Shown: positions 22,223 through 32,521 of the stretch, in pieces
Layout of the letters: every line of letters starts with the position of its first letter
How positions within the stretch are numbered: position 1 is the stretch's first letter
Source: Guyanagaster necrorhizus
Lineage: Eukaryota; Basidiomycota; Agaricomycetes; Agaricales; Physalacriaceae
Assembly (NCBI RefSeq): GCF_019112545.1
Contig: NW_025064892.1
Coordinates: 663,921-727,920 of the forward strand
Direction: 5' to 3'
Length of the DNA: 64,000 bases
The notes under the pieces: model-generated
Database searches by the model: none
What the model was told of the DNA's origin: nothing
The model's input: only the letters and a program-made list of their open reading frames with translations
Program-made: the position numbers and the translations under genes

Positions 22223-25134
22223 ATCAGACAGAAACCAGATTATGATTACTGATCAGGTGAACCTTGCTGTCCTTTATATTGATGCTATATGGCTTGAAAA
22301 CCTATATTTTGATGCAATTGAATGGCTTGCAAAGAATCTGAACACATTCATAGCAAGATAATATGAGTCCTTACTACTAGATGAGCTTCACTTTGAGAAG
22401 CTTAAGTGGGCAGAAGCTATTAAAGTTCACTCAGAGCAGTGGCACATGCAATGAATGGAAAATGTACTTGCTGAAGCTCTTGAAACTAAGCTACATGAGA
22501 ACCAACCTTATCCAGGAGATTCCCAGAAACCCCATAGACATCTTCAGTTCACACTATGGGACTCTAAAGCAGACCATCAGTTTAAATGAATTGATCATGA
22601 CTATGGTCTAAGAGAAAAGGTTTCTTATGAATAGATATTAGACCCACAGTTCAGTCTCAGAGAATTCTGAGAATAGCAATTAGTTATATTTAATAATATA
22701 CCAACATTTCAAGATATGGATTACTCTTAGATAGGCCACCCACTTGCTACTGCAGTTCAAAAATCCTTAACAAGGCATGCACTATTTATTTCAGATCAAT
22801 AAGACTTAGAAGATGAAGTTCAATATATTGTGTATCTGAATCTAAAGTAACTGACATAAGAATACATCATTAATAATGTGTACTGAGAGTTTAAGACTTG
22901 AATAACAATTAAGAACTTGATAAACCCAAACTTTGACCTTCCAAACTAGTATAGAAAGAAGCTCAATCAAGCCTATAAAGATCTTCTTCAGCACCTTTGA
23001 GATCCTATTGAATATGAATTCTTATTCTTGCAGTCAGTAAAGATGAATGAATTTGAGTGGAAACTTGATATGACAGTTGCTAGAGCTGATAGTTACTTGC
23101 ATCTAATGCATGAAAACTTGCAGTGAGAAGAACAAAATGGCTATGCTCATATTATAAGCATAGCAGGCATCCAGATTAAACTTAAGATATTCCTAGTTAT
23201 TCAGCAACATGCAGCAGTAGTCAAGGATATTAGCTGAGTAGTACCTCATCCTTTAGTTATTATTGTTGAGGTTAATGGTAAATCATGTTGAGTATTGATT
23301 GGCACTGGCTCACTGAGAGACTTAATGTCTACTCAGCTTGCAGACCAGCTGAAAGTGTTCAAAACATATCTGCCAACTTCAATTCCCTTACATCTTGCAG
23401 TACAAGATTCATGTTCCAAGATTCTATGTGGAACTAAGGTTCAGTTTAAATATTAAGGTATTAAAGCAGAACATTACTTTGATATAGTGAATCTCTCAGG
23501 GTATGATTTAGTACTAGGCACATCATAGTTGTATCAGCACAATGTATATGTTAGCTTTAATCCTTCTTCTATTGAAATAGAAAACAGCATGGCATTGTTT
23601 ATAGAAGGTGATAATGTGAGTCAACTTTAGTCTCAGGTAATAATAGTGAGTGACAACATATTTGACCAAGTTTACATAGAGCTTAGAGAGTATGCAGCTT
23701 CCATCTGTAAGACAGCCTTAGAGACATTATTTCCACCACTTAGAGTGATCAACCATACTATTCCACTAATTGATGAGCAAAAGGTCTATTTATAGAGACC
23801 TTTATAATGTCTAGAAGCCTTTCACTTACAGTGAGATTAGAAATAACAGGATTATCTAGCTTCAAGTAAATGAAAACTCACTACTGCTGAGAATTCTGTA
23901 CCAATGTTATTGATTCTGAAAGTAGAAAAGTTGAAGCACTTACTTCAGACAGTCATCAACTTGCATGCATGTAATGCTAACATTCACAAGGTCTCTGCAC
24001 CTCTGTCAAATATTGAAGGCATCTTGTATCATGTTGTCAAATGTAAGTATTGAAGTATAATTGATGGAAAAGATGCTTATGAGCAAATCCATATAGTATC
24101 TGAACATATGGATAGAACAACTATTACTACTTCTGATGAAAATATGGTCAGTCTGGTTTTACAACAGAGTGATTGTAATACATCTACTATATATTAGGCA
24201 CTGATGAATCATATTTTCTCCCTATACCTAGGTGTATTTATAGAAGTTTACCTTAACAATATCATTATATATTTGGACTCTCTTGAAAATCATATAAAGC
24301 ATATAAATTATATTCTTAATATGTTAAAATAAGAACAGTTATATCTGAGTAGTTCAAAGTTGAATTTTCTACTGAAGAAAATGAAAGTTCTAGGACAGAT
24401 TATTGATGATAATAGTATTCATATAGTTCCTGATAAGGTGGACCCTGTAACTAATTGAAAGACTCCTACATCAAAGAGTCTTCTATCAGAGTTTTTAGGA
24501 AGTGTAGAGTATCTGGCTGATGACTTACCCTGTATCTGTGGTCCTATAGGTGTCCTCCATTCTCTCATAGATTCTACAGTCTCATTCTATTGGTTTTATA
24601 CAGAGCAGCAGGCCTTTGATGAGATCAAAAAGATTATTGAGCATCACTGAAACTATAGCTGAGTACCAATAAATTACTTATCTAATCATAAACTAGTCTG
24701 GATGATTACTGATGCCAGCTCAGCAAGTATAGCTGGCTGGCTATATAGCATAAGAAAGTGAGTGGCAGACTAGTAAAATTGCAGCATTCTACTCTGCTAA
24801 GCTGAGTTCAGCATAGCAGAACTATGCTGTACATGAACTAGAAATGCTGGCTGGCCTGAAGACAATATTGAGACATTGGGACATATTGCAGGGGGTACAT
24901 TTCATATGGATAACAGACTACAAAGAGTTAATTCATCTGATGAATCAGAAGAATCTAACTGGATAATAAGCATATTGATTAGAAAAGATGAGTGCATTTG
25001 ACTTCAACATAGTGTATGCACCAGATAAGACTAATGTCCTCTCAGATGCCCTCTTCCAAATCTACACCAATGATAGTCCTAGAATAGTATGTGCTCATTC
25101 TGAGTACACTGTTCATGATGATAATATGAATATA
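22223..25134 (+). pseudogene. pol: V pol: linker, protease, reverse transcriptase, RNase H
   Basis: Continues V after X2. A linker of unknown role (about 22223-23230) is followed by a retropepsin-like domain at about 23245-23600 with the active-site DTG degraded to GTG (LIGTGSLRDLMSTQLADQLK). RT spans about 23750-24480, with YLDD changed to YLNN (VYLNNIIIYLDSLENHIKH, near 24250). The RNase H region at about 24690-25060 has TDASSASIAGWL, then the AQQNYAVHELEMLAGL-type motif read through stops, and FDFNIVYAPDKTNVLSDAL. The pogo element then splits the frame in AATATGAATA. Rejoining at the TA gives D-N-M-N-I-D-H-L-N-T in one frame. Confidence 0.82.
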
Positions 25135-25157
25135 CAGTTGACTATCTCACAATGCAT
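25135..25157 (+). repeat. Pogo left terminal inverted repeat
   Basis: 23 bases starting CAGTTGACTATCTCAC; pairs with 27369-27391 with one mismatch (C/T at position 12). Confidence 0.92.
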
Positions 25158-25859
25158 GATGTTGAAATGCATAATTCTGACTTTGCATATAGACTGGACT
25201 AGAATGCAGTTGGAGAGTAAGAAAATAGGCTAGAAATGCATATCACATAATGCATATGGTTTTAGTTAGAAATATGCATTGTCAGATCCAAAATTGTAAT
25301 AAGCCAATATGATATTGTGCATATATTAGAACAATAAAGAACATAATTTGTTTGTATAGACTATGACAAATAGAAAAAAAATTATTGTAAAGTGGCACAG
25401 CCTATATCTCTATAAACATGCCTTCTGAACCAACATGAAAACCATGTGCTAAACCCAGAAATCCATACAAGTATACAAAACAGAAGAAGAAAGTTTCAAT
25501 GTATATATTATCAGCTTAGCCTTTAAAGCAGATTTCCTGCCCACACCTCATAACAGAAGACTGGCTTATAGTATTCAAATATGTTGATAACTATCCTTTC
25601 TATCAATATATTGTGGCACATTTCACAAACCAAAAGGAAGATGCACTGCTCTTTATCCAACAAACTCTTTTACAGAAACTGACATCTCATATAAAAATCA
25701 AACTGCATACAAACAAGAACCCTAATGCACTATCATCCAAAAAGTCTGGCATTGTCATCTGACCTGATGTGGGGCATGCTGTTGCATCCTGGTATCAGAA
25801 TATACAGCTCCAAGATGAGACTGTGACCAGTGCAATACTGATAGAGAAGTAAAATCAGA

Positions 25860-27138
25860 TTAAAAATCTGATGAATATTCCAGAGGATCAGTGTTTGAAA
25901 GAAGAGAGATGATTGAGGTCATTCTGCAAGGCATGGAAGAATCTGATTTTATCATCTTTGTCATCCCAGATCATATCTTGGCATCTGATCCTATGAGTGG
26001 ATAGAAACAGGACAAGTTCTGCATCACCATGTGTTTTGCTGTGAATGTAGATGGGAGTGAGTGGATACCAGTTATTTTCATTGGAAAGTCAAAGCAACTG
26101 CAGTGTTTCAAAAAAAAGAGTCTAACAGCAATGGAATTCTATTATTGGAATAATAAGAAGGCCAGGATGATAAGCAAAATATTTACAGAGTGAGTGAAGA
26201 TGTTTAATTTAAAGATAAAGAGAGAGATATGACAGGTTCTGCTGATCTTGGACAACTTTCAAGAGCATTCTATTGCTTATACACTCTATAACATAAAGCT
26301 GGAGTTCTTTGAGCCCAACATGACTCCATATGTCCAGCTGCTAGATGCTGATATTATCTGCTGCTTTAAGGCATATTATTGGAATGCCATATGTATCTAT
26401 GCACTTGATCTCAATGATCTTGAAGAGTCTGAAATCTTCAAGCTTGATCTCCTTAAAGCTATGACTATTGCTCATAATGCTTAGGCAAATATCAGCAGTG
26501 AAATAATAGCAAACTGCTGGAAACACACTGGTATAATGCCTGACAATACATCTGAGTCACAGTCCACTACACCATCCAATGATTTCTAAGATGCCTTACT
26601 CCTCAAGTCTGCATAGAACCTTGTTCATGACTTTGCCTCAACAGACAAATATATGCTTTCAGGAATCAAACAGATATTGCAAGATCTGCTTGGAAACCAA
26701 TATGCTGATACTGACTGATGTCCTGCTCTTATGACTGTTATAAATGCAGAGAACAATATTGGTAAAGCACTGGAGGCAGTCAATCAGTTGGCTTCTTCAT
26801 CACAGTCAAAAATAAACACATCTTCCACCCAAATTGACCTCATTCAACAGCTTCAGATAGCAGAGATAATGTTGAAGAACCACCTTGTCAAATTGAAACA
26901 ATAAAATCACATGTTTGGTCTCATTCCAACTATTGAAGAGATGGTTAGCCCTATTGCAGAAGAGTATACTGAAGATCTTGAGGCAATGCCAACAGATGAG
27001 GTGACTGTTGCTGCTGTCAAGCATGATATTGCAGTAGAAAATAGGGAAATAACTGTCATTAATGATGATGAGGAGAAAGAGGAGGGTGAGGAAAAACAGA
27101 CTTTAATAACTATAAGAGAAGAATTTGAGCTTATTTGA
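25860..27138 (+). pseudogene. Pogo/Tigger-type DDE transposase
   Basis: DDE_1-family transposase that would cut and paste the element at TA sites. One frame carries the catalytic core: Asp1 in AVNVDGSEWIPVIFIGKSK (Asp codon 26050), Asp2 in LDNFQEHSI (26251), Asp3 in VQLLDADII (26344). All three Asp are present, with 30 residues between the second and third. Also seen: YYWNNKKARM before Asp2, EFFEPNMTPYVQ before Asp3, and the family's NCWKHTGIMP after it (about 26515). The acidic C terminus (DDEEKEEGEEK, about 27066) suits this family. Stops at TAG/TGA codons break the frame. The N-terminal DNA-binding half (about 25250-25860) is too decayed to identify. Confidence 0.85.
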
Positions 27139-27368
27139 AAGCTGGAGGTATTTTGTGTTTTACAAGGTGACCAGAGTGGATTAGTATCATAGCTGAGAAA
27201 GTTGAGAGAAACATTATTCAAAGAGATGCATGGAAAGCTGACCCAAAAGCCACTGACAGCATTTTGGGGCAATGACAATATTGTCACATGTATCACATGT
27301 CATATCACATGCTATTTTGGTTCTGCATAAATCTATAAATGCATATGGTTTTAGTGTCTCCTGACTGT

Positions 27369-27391
27369 ATGCATTGTGAAATAGTCAACTG
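27369..27391 (-). repeat. Pogo right terminal inverted repeat
   Basis: Reverse complement begins CAGTTGACTATTTCAC; followed by TA. Confidence 0.92.
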
Positions 27392-29559
27392 TAGATCATT
27401 TGAATACATATAGAATTATTATACCTTTGTTAACTGGCCTCAAGGCTTATGCTGCTCATACTACCCATTTCCATGCACTATCAAGACATTTCAATGCAGA
27501 TACAGACTATTCTGAGACTTCATCTGAGTTTGCAAAGTGGATGAAGGATTATGTACACTTTGTTGGCCCTAAAACCACATAGAAGAGTGGGAGTACCAAA
27601 GAATTGACTCCACCATTGCAAAGTATAAGTCCTAATAGGGCTAAACAAGCTAAGGAACCTAAAATGTCATCAGAAAGCAGTGTAAAAGGTGTGAAATAGC
27701 ACTTGAAGCTTACTATCAAGATCCCTCTAAAATCAAAGCCTAGTCCCAAGAATATGAGCTATAAGTCAGTCAGACAATCTGCAGATGCTCCACAAAATAT
27801 ATCTACAGAAGATAAGATCAAGGACTCATCTCACAGAAGCTGGAATGACCATAGATCTTGACAGCAAGAAGGCATTGATGCTCAAAGTGCTAGCAAAGCA
27901 ATGTCACATGATTTAGCCAAATTTGGTCCAGATTGTGACAGTGTGACATTGCTTAATGCTATTCCATCACAAAATGGCCTCAACTTGGAGCAATCAATCA
28001 GAAACCACTATTCTAATGACACTCTCTTCAAAAGAATAGTTGAACACTCTGAACACTTCAAGAATTTTGAGTGGAACATAGATTCTGGCCTACTGTACCT
28101 CAAAAAAGATGATAGCTGACTCTTATGCATACCTCATGTACTTATAAATGGCCAAACAGCTTAAGAAATTATAATTTCAGAGGCTCATTCAATTCTAGCT
28201 CACCTTAGAGCAAGCAAGACCTTAGACTATCTTCATTAGAATGTCTGATGGAAAGACATAGTTTCAGATGTGAAGTTTTATTGTGAGTCATATTATACAT
28301 GCAAAATCAGCAAGCCTAATAATCAGAAGCCTTATAGCTTGTTGCACCCACTAAAGATACCTTTCTACTCTTGGGAGGCAATTGGTGTGGACTTTGTTAA
28401 ACTATTACCAGACTCAAAGAATCAAAATGATACTTTTGACTTAATAACAGTCATAATTGACTTATTTACCTCTATAGTACATCTAGTTCTATGTTGTATG
28501 ACATATTCCACTCATCAAGTAGCTAAAGTAATATTTTAACATGTTTACAAACTCCATAGAATGCCACAACAGATAATAAGTGATTGAGACTCCCTTTTTA
28601 TAAGCATCTTCTGAAAACAGCTTCATAAGCTAACAGGAACTCAGCTCAATATATTCAGTGCATACCATCCTCAGAGTAATGATTCTACAAAACATGCTAA
28701 TTGCACTATCACTCAGATGCTATGATAGTGCATTGATACTACACAGAAGGACTGGGTATCTAAGTTACCAGCCATTGAGTTTGCTATCAATTGGGCTCAA
28801 TCAGAAACCACTGAATATGCTCTATTTATGCTTAATACAGGATGCATGTCATGGTCTATGATCTGGAATTCTAATATGAAAAATGAATATCCTTTAGTTA
28901 GAACCTTTTTATGATTTTGCTGATTAGCAATTATGTCTGCCCATGATGCAATCCTAAAGGCTTAGATAAAGCAAACTAGGCTTACCAATCAGAAACAACA
29001 GATTGAACCCTTCCATGAAGGGGACTCAGTTTATGCCTCAACACAAAACTTGAAGTTTGCAAAAGGCCTAGCTAGAAAATTAATCCTGAAGTATATTGGC
29101 CTATACAAAATCATGAAAATTTTTGAAAATCACTCATTTTAGGTGAAGCTGCTCTTAAGCTTCACTCAGTGGAGAGTTCATCCTGTCTTTCACTCTTCAT
29201 TGCTTTGAGTTCATATTCCAAATGATGATTATTGATTCTCTGGGCATCTCAATACTCAGATATATAAAACTCCAGAAGCTGAACCACAATAGAAGATAGA
29301 CTGCATTATATCACATCACAATGCAAAAGAGCAAGCTATATTTGAGATTAAATGGACAACAGGAGATATCACTTGGCTACTCTATGATCAAATTTCAGAT
29401 CTCAGATGCCTGTCAGACTACCTCAAATTGCTAAGATATACATCCATCAGTTAGCTTCTGACAGATTATAGAGTACCTCTAGAGAATCTAGAACAGGATG
29501 GAATATCTGTAGAGTCTATATCATTTGAATTAAGCTCTAGCATGAGAATACATAAATAG
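27392..29559 (+). pseudogene. pol: V pol: integrase and chromodomain-like tail
   Basis: Continues V after the pogo element. A linker (SETSSEFAKWMKDYVHFVGP) is followed by an integrase with HHCC finger at about 28180-28320 (EAHSILAHLRASKTLDYLH, CESYYTCKISKP). The catalytic core is at about 28380-28700: Asp in GVDFVKLLPDSKNQNDTFDL, Asp in IISD (28575), and a degraded NDSTKHANCTI where Glu is Lys. The C-terminal region has HPVFHSS and then a chromodomain-like segment at about 29280-29440 (IDCIISHHNAKEQAIFEIKW, ITWLLYDQ). The frame ends at TAG 29557, but the same frame continues open for another 280 codons with few stops. Confidence 0.85.
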
Positions 29560-30402
29560 GGGTCTTATGCAAATTCCCCAACTTCATTCTCTCTACTTGC
29601 CACCCTTGACTCTATCCCATTTTCTCTTGATATACCTACCAATTGATCTCACAAAAAGTGTAAGGGCCATATGCATAGCTGCCCCCTTCTCCTGTCTAAA
29701 GCCTCTTCCAAATCTCTGGCCCAGTTCATTCATTGTAAGAGTATCAAGAGATTCAGTGTCTAGGAGGCTTCTGGCTCTAATTCACTTGGAGGCCTCATTG
29801 CTGACATCTCTGCTATTCTGATGCTCCAATGCATTGAGCATAATAATTGCCTTTGACACACTCATAAATCTAGAGGCATTCAAGCTTGTTCTCAGATTTG
29901 TCATGAGCCTATTGGATACTCTATTATTACAGCTTTATACAATGCAGATGATGCTGAGGAAAAGTTTGCTGAGTGGGACAATTCCTTAGGCAAATACCAT
30001 TTCACTCATTTTGACAATCCCACCTTTATCACTCACAATCTCAAGATTGATATGCCTATCCTCTTCAACCTCAGAACCATCCAAATCTCTGGATATGTCA
30101 TTGTTCCAGAATGCAAGTATAACAATAGTCAGTGTCTTAGTCATACTCTCTTTCTCAGATAGGAAAGAGCCAAGGATCAGGCCATCCAGAGATAAAAAGA
30201 CAAATAAGCAGAAATCCTCTGAAAGAACTATGATGAGTTGCTGGATTTCTATTCAGATCTGAACTCAGACTCTGACCATCCATTGGAGCTTATCCAGAGC
30301 ACATCTAATATTGGCAATAGAGAAGACAATATAGAGGGTGATGTTGATATCAAGATGAATAGTAAGAAAGAAAATGCTGCTATGCAGAACAGAGAAAATT
30401 AG
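29542..30402 (+). pseudogene. V extra ORF downstream of integrase, function unknown
   Basis: About 285 codons in one frame from ATG 29542 (MRIHK) to TAG 30400-30402, broken by about eight stops that fit C-to-T or G-to-A changes. It is not a shadow of another frame: composition is protein-like, with a Cys/His-bearing first half (HSCPLL, CIEHNNCL, CSQICHEP), a central HFTHFDNPTFITHNLKIDMP and VIVPECKYNNSQC, and a charged tail (KNYDELLDFYSDLNSDSDHP). It lies between the pol tail and the 3' LTR, in the position of an env-like or accessory ORF, but shows no signal peptide or membrane helix. I do not recognise the family. It may be a separate ORF or a polyprotein extension past TAG 29557. Confidence 0.6.
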
Positions 30403-30522
30403 TCTTGTGATGTTCACTTTATTTCATCAACAATTTTCTTTGCTTATTTTATGTTTTGTTGAAAAAAAAGAGATACATACCATGCTACTATATTGTCCAA
30501 CTTTGTTGGCTAGGAGAGCATA
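30403..30522 (+). other. V 3' untranslated region
   Basis: AT-rich, with GTTGAAAAAAAAGAGATAC near 30459 and GGCTAGGAGAGCATA just before the LTR. The latter is the only polypurine-like run; it is weaker than in G1. Confidence 0.4.
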
Positions 30523-30734
30523 TGTTATGAGTCATTTCATGGCCTGATACTTTTATCTGATATTTTTCTCTCTTTCTCCCATCTCTCTGGTTTAGCCTAT
30601 ATTTGTTATTCCTACCATATATATAAGCCAGTATATATATTATAGCAGGAGGTTTTCACAATCAACCAAGCCTTTACATCTGTCAGTGACTGCATAAGCT
30701 TTTTGTAAAAGAAGTGATTTTCACTATTCTCTCA
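30523..30734 (+). repeat. V 3' LTR
   Basis: 212 bases starting TGTTATGAGTC and ending CTCTCA; TATATATAAGCCAGTATA box at about 30617. It differs from the 5' copy largely by C/T and G/A changes. Confidence 0.88.
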
Positions 30735-30839
30735 GAGCTGTTGTTGGAGAAATATAAAAACTCTTATATGCTATTATCAACTGCCTCTATTGCCCTTTCT
30801 ATTGTGCTAGAAGTTCTACTATGATATTTTCAACCATTC
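30735..30839. other. Short spacer between V and Y
   Basis: 105 bases that continue the sequence V was inserted into. Nothing recognised. Its last five bases (CATTC) are the expected left target copy of Y. Confidence 0.4.
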
Positions 30840-31338
30840 TATTAGGAACATACCAATTGATTAGGCTCAAGTGCATATGCAGAGACCAGCAAAGTGCATA
30901 GGCATTAATAATAAAGCTATTGGCAATATCACTCTTAAGTTGAAGCCTAAGAATTTAGATTGACAAAACAGAGTTCTATCAGAGAAATAAAGAGAAATAT
31001 CCTTAGAGCAGAATCCAATGGATGAGATAGAGAGGAGCTGAAGTGGGCATAAAGTGTAGATAGCTATCTGAATTGATATTCAAACTGAGTAATTACAATA
31101 TTTGTATATAGTTTATACACTATTAGTAGTTAATTTTGAGTCAGAGTCTATTGAGTTCTAGTGTCAGCTGTTCACTATCATGTTCAGAGTCTAGATACTA
31201 AAATATGAAATACAGATGTGAAATAATAATAGTAAAATAAAATTAGTAGATAATAGAAAGCAGCAGAGTCCAGTGAGGCTTGTGATTGAATTCATCATTG
31301 GTTGAGGTGATGCAGAGACTGGTGGTATGCATGTAACA
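30840..31338 (-). repeat. Y 3' LTR
   Basis: 499 bases ending GCATGTAACA on the + strand, then GTATCCCTCTATTAGCATTC, the decayed reverse complement of the polypurine tract seen in C (GTATCCCCCCTTTAGCATTC). Confidence 0.88.
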
Positions 31339-31529
31339 GTATCCCTCTATTAGCATTCTTGCCCTTGAGAGTGCAGATCCTGATGTCTGATAAAAAGGCA
31401 CATGGTAAAAAATTTTATCTTATAAGAGTTTATGTCTTTCAGTTTTCAACTACTGTCTTCTCCAGCTTGCAACAATATCATCCCTCACCACCTATTATCA
31501 TTTGAAAACTCCTGATTTTATGATGTGAG

Positions 31530-32048
31530 AATCCACCTCTGATGGCCTTCAAGAGGCCAAGGAATTGTTTTGTTTAGAATATCAAACTGTAGAGAATGAG
31601 TATGCAGAGACCATAGAAGTTCATTTGGAATAGAAGAGGGAGCAGGAGAGAGAGGAGAAGGCTCAGACAGACTGTGTGGCCTGAAAAACATAGAAAAGAG
31701 AGCAGAAAGAAAAATTAAAAAGGAAAAGGGAGAAGGTCTGGCAGGCAGTAAAGAAGCAGGCAAAGAAGGTGGAGAAGACTCAAAAGGAAGCCACAGAGAA
31801 AGGCTGCAGAGAAGGTGGCTTGATAGAAGGCTTTAGAGAAGGAGACTGTAGAAATCACAGTGAGAGAGGTGGCAACTAGAGGTGTGCTACCAGGAGAGTT
31901 GGTGATAGAGAGCAGATTGCAAATGACTTCTGTGGAGGCCATTGATTTTTGACTGCATCAAGTTCTGGCAGAATGATTCAATTCTGGTCCTGGTCTTTAT
32001 TTTAAGAGGGTGACTGGTTGTATGCCTTTAGAGTCTGATGATGAGCAA
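31530..32048 (+). pseudogene. Y antisense ORF, 5' part
   Basis: Homologous to the + strand ORF of C at 42345-43068: EAKELFCLEYQTVENEYAET, then a Lys/Glu-rich coiled coil (KLKREREKVWQAVKKQAKKV), and the terminal ESDDEQ where Z inserts (C has GSDDEQ). It runs against the direction of the element's gag-pol. Stops are TAG/TGA. A second copy with different mutations shows the ORF belongs to the family. Confidence 0.7.
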
Positions 32049-32507
32049 TATTAAGCTTAAGTGATATATGACTAAAACACATGATAAATAGATGCTGTAT
32101 TGTATTTATACAGTTACATCTAAGTTCACTGTATGTGTTTATATAGTATTGTATTTCAAAGCTGTTATAAGAGGCTTAAGGTAGAATAGTGAAGATATAA
32201 ACTTTAGCTCAAAGCTGGGTATCTACAGTGGGAGCTATGCTACTTATATACTGTTCATTCATCAAGATAAATATACTACTATTAACTGTATTTGTCCAAG
32301 TCATTATGCCTTTTGTTCTTGGGTATTGTTACTATCTACAAAAGAGTTGTTGTTCATTGTCAAGGAGCATCATTGTATCAGAAAACAATGACAAACTTGG
32401 TCTTATTGTGATATAAGCCTGTTATATAGTTTTAAGCACTGGTCTAAGAACTTTGACTAAGTATAAATAGGAGTTAATTAGAAAAAGAGACAGGAAAAAT
32501 TATAACA
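32049..32507 (-). repeat. Z 3' LTR
   Basis: 459 bases; + strand reads TATTAAGCTTAAG...AAATTATAACA. It is followed by TTACTTCCCCCTTAAAACCA, the reverse complement of a G1 polypurine tract. Confidence 0.9.
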
Positions 32508-32521
32508 TTACTTCCCCCTTA

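Larger units (their letters stand above)
25135..27391 (+). mobile_element. Pogo-like (Tc1/mariner superfamily) DNA transposon
   Basis: 2257 bp, flanked by TA on both sides (25133-25134 and 27392-27393). Terminal inverted repeats of 23 bases at 25135-25157 and 27369-27391 share CAGTTGACTATYTCACAATG with one mismatch. Subterminal copies of AATGCATATGGTTTTAG lie near both ends (about 25248 and 27339). The internal transposase runs on the + strand. Removing the element plus one TA restores the V reading frame exactly. Confidence 0.93.
9767..30734 (+). mobile_element. V: Ty3/Gypsy retrotransposon, family G3, interrupted by X2 and a pogo element
   Basis: Two 212-base LTRs (9767-9978 and 30523-30734), both starting TGTTA and ending CTCTCA, flank a + strand gag-pol. 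The flanking 5-mers are GGGCT (9762-9766) and GAGCT (30735-30739), a target duplication with one G-to-A change. Removing X2 with its duplication (8577 bp) and the pogo element with TA (2259 bp) leaves about 10.1 kb. Domain order is gag with CCHC, linker, protease, RT, RNase H, integrase, chromodomain-like tail, extra ORF. The RNase H/integrase style is one familiar from Agaricomycete genomes. Confidence 0.88.
30840..32048 (-). mobile_element. Y: family G2 chromovirus, left (3') part; interrupted by Z
   Basis: Same LTR as C (starts TATTAGGAACATACC versus TGTTAGGAATGTGCC), followed by the same antisense ORF region. Element sense is the - strand, judged from C. Z interrupts it at 32049, and the rest (pol, gag, 5' LTR) must lie beyond 64000. 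It is the oldest-looking G2 copy. Confidence 0.85.

Noticed and set aside
25248..27356. Direct repeats AATGCATATGGTTTTAG taken as the ends of the pogo element
   Set aside because: True inverted repeats with TA flanks lie further out (25135 and 27391), and removing at those points restores the V frame. The direct repeats are subterminal.
27400..27582. Small independent gene starting MNTYRIII
   Set aside because: It is the continuation of V pol once the pogo element is removed, in the same frame.
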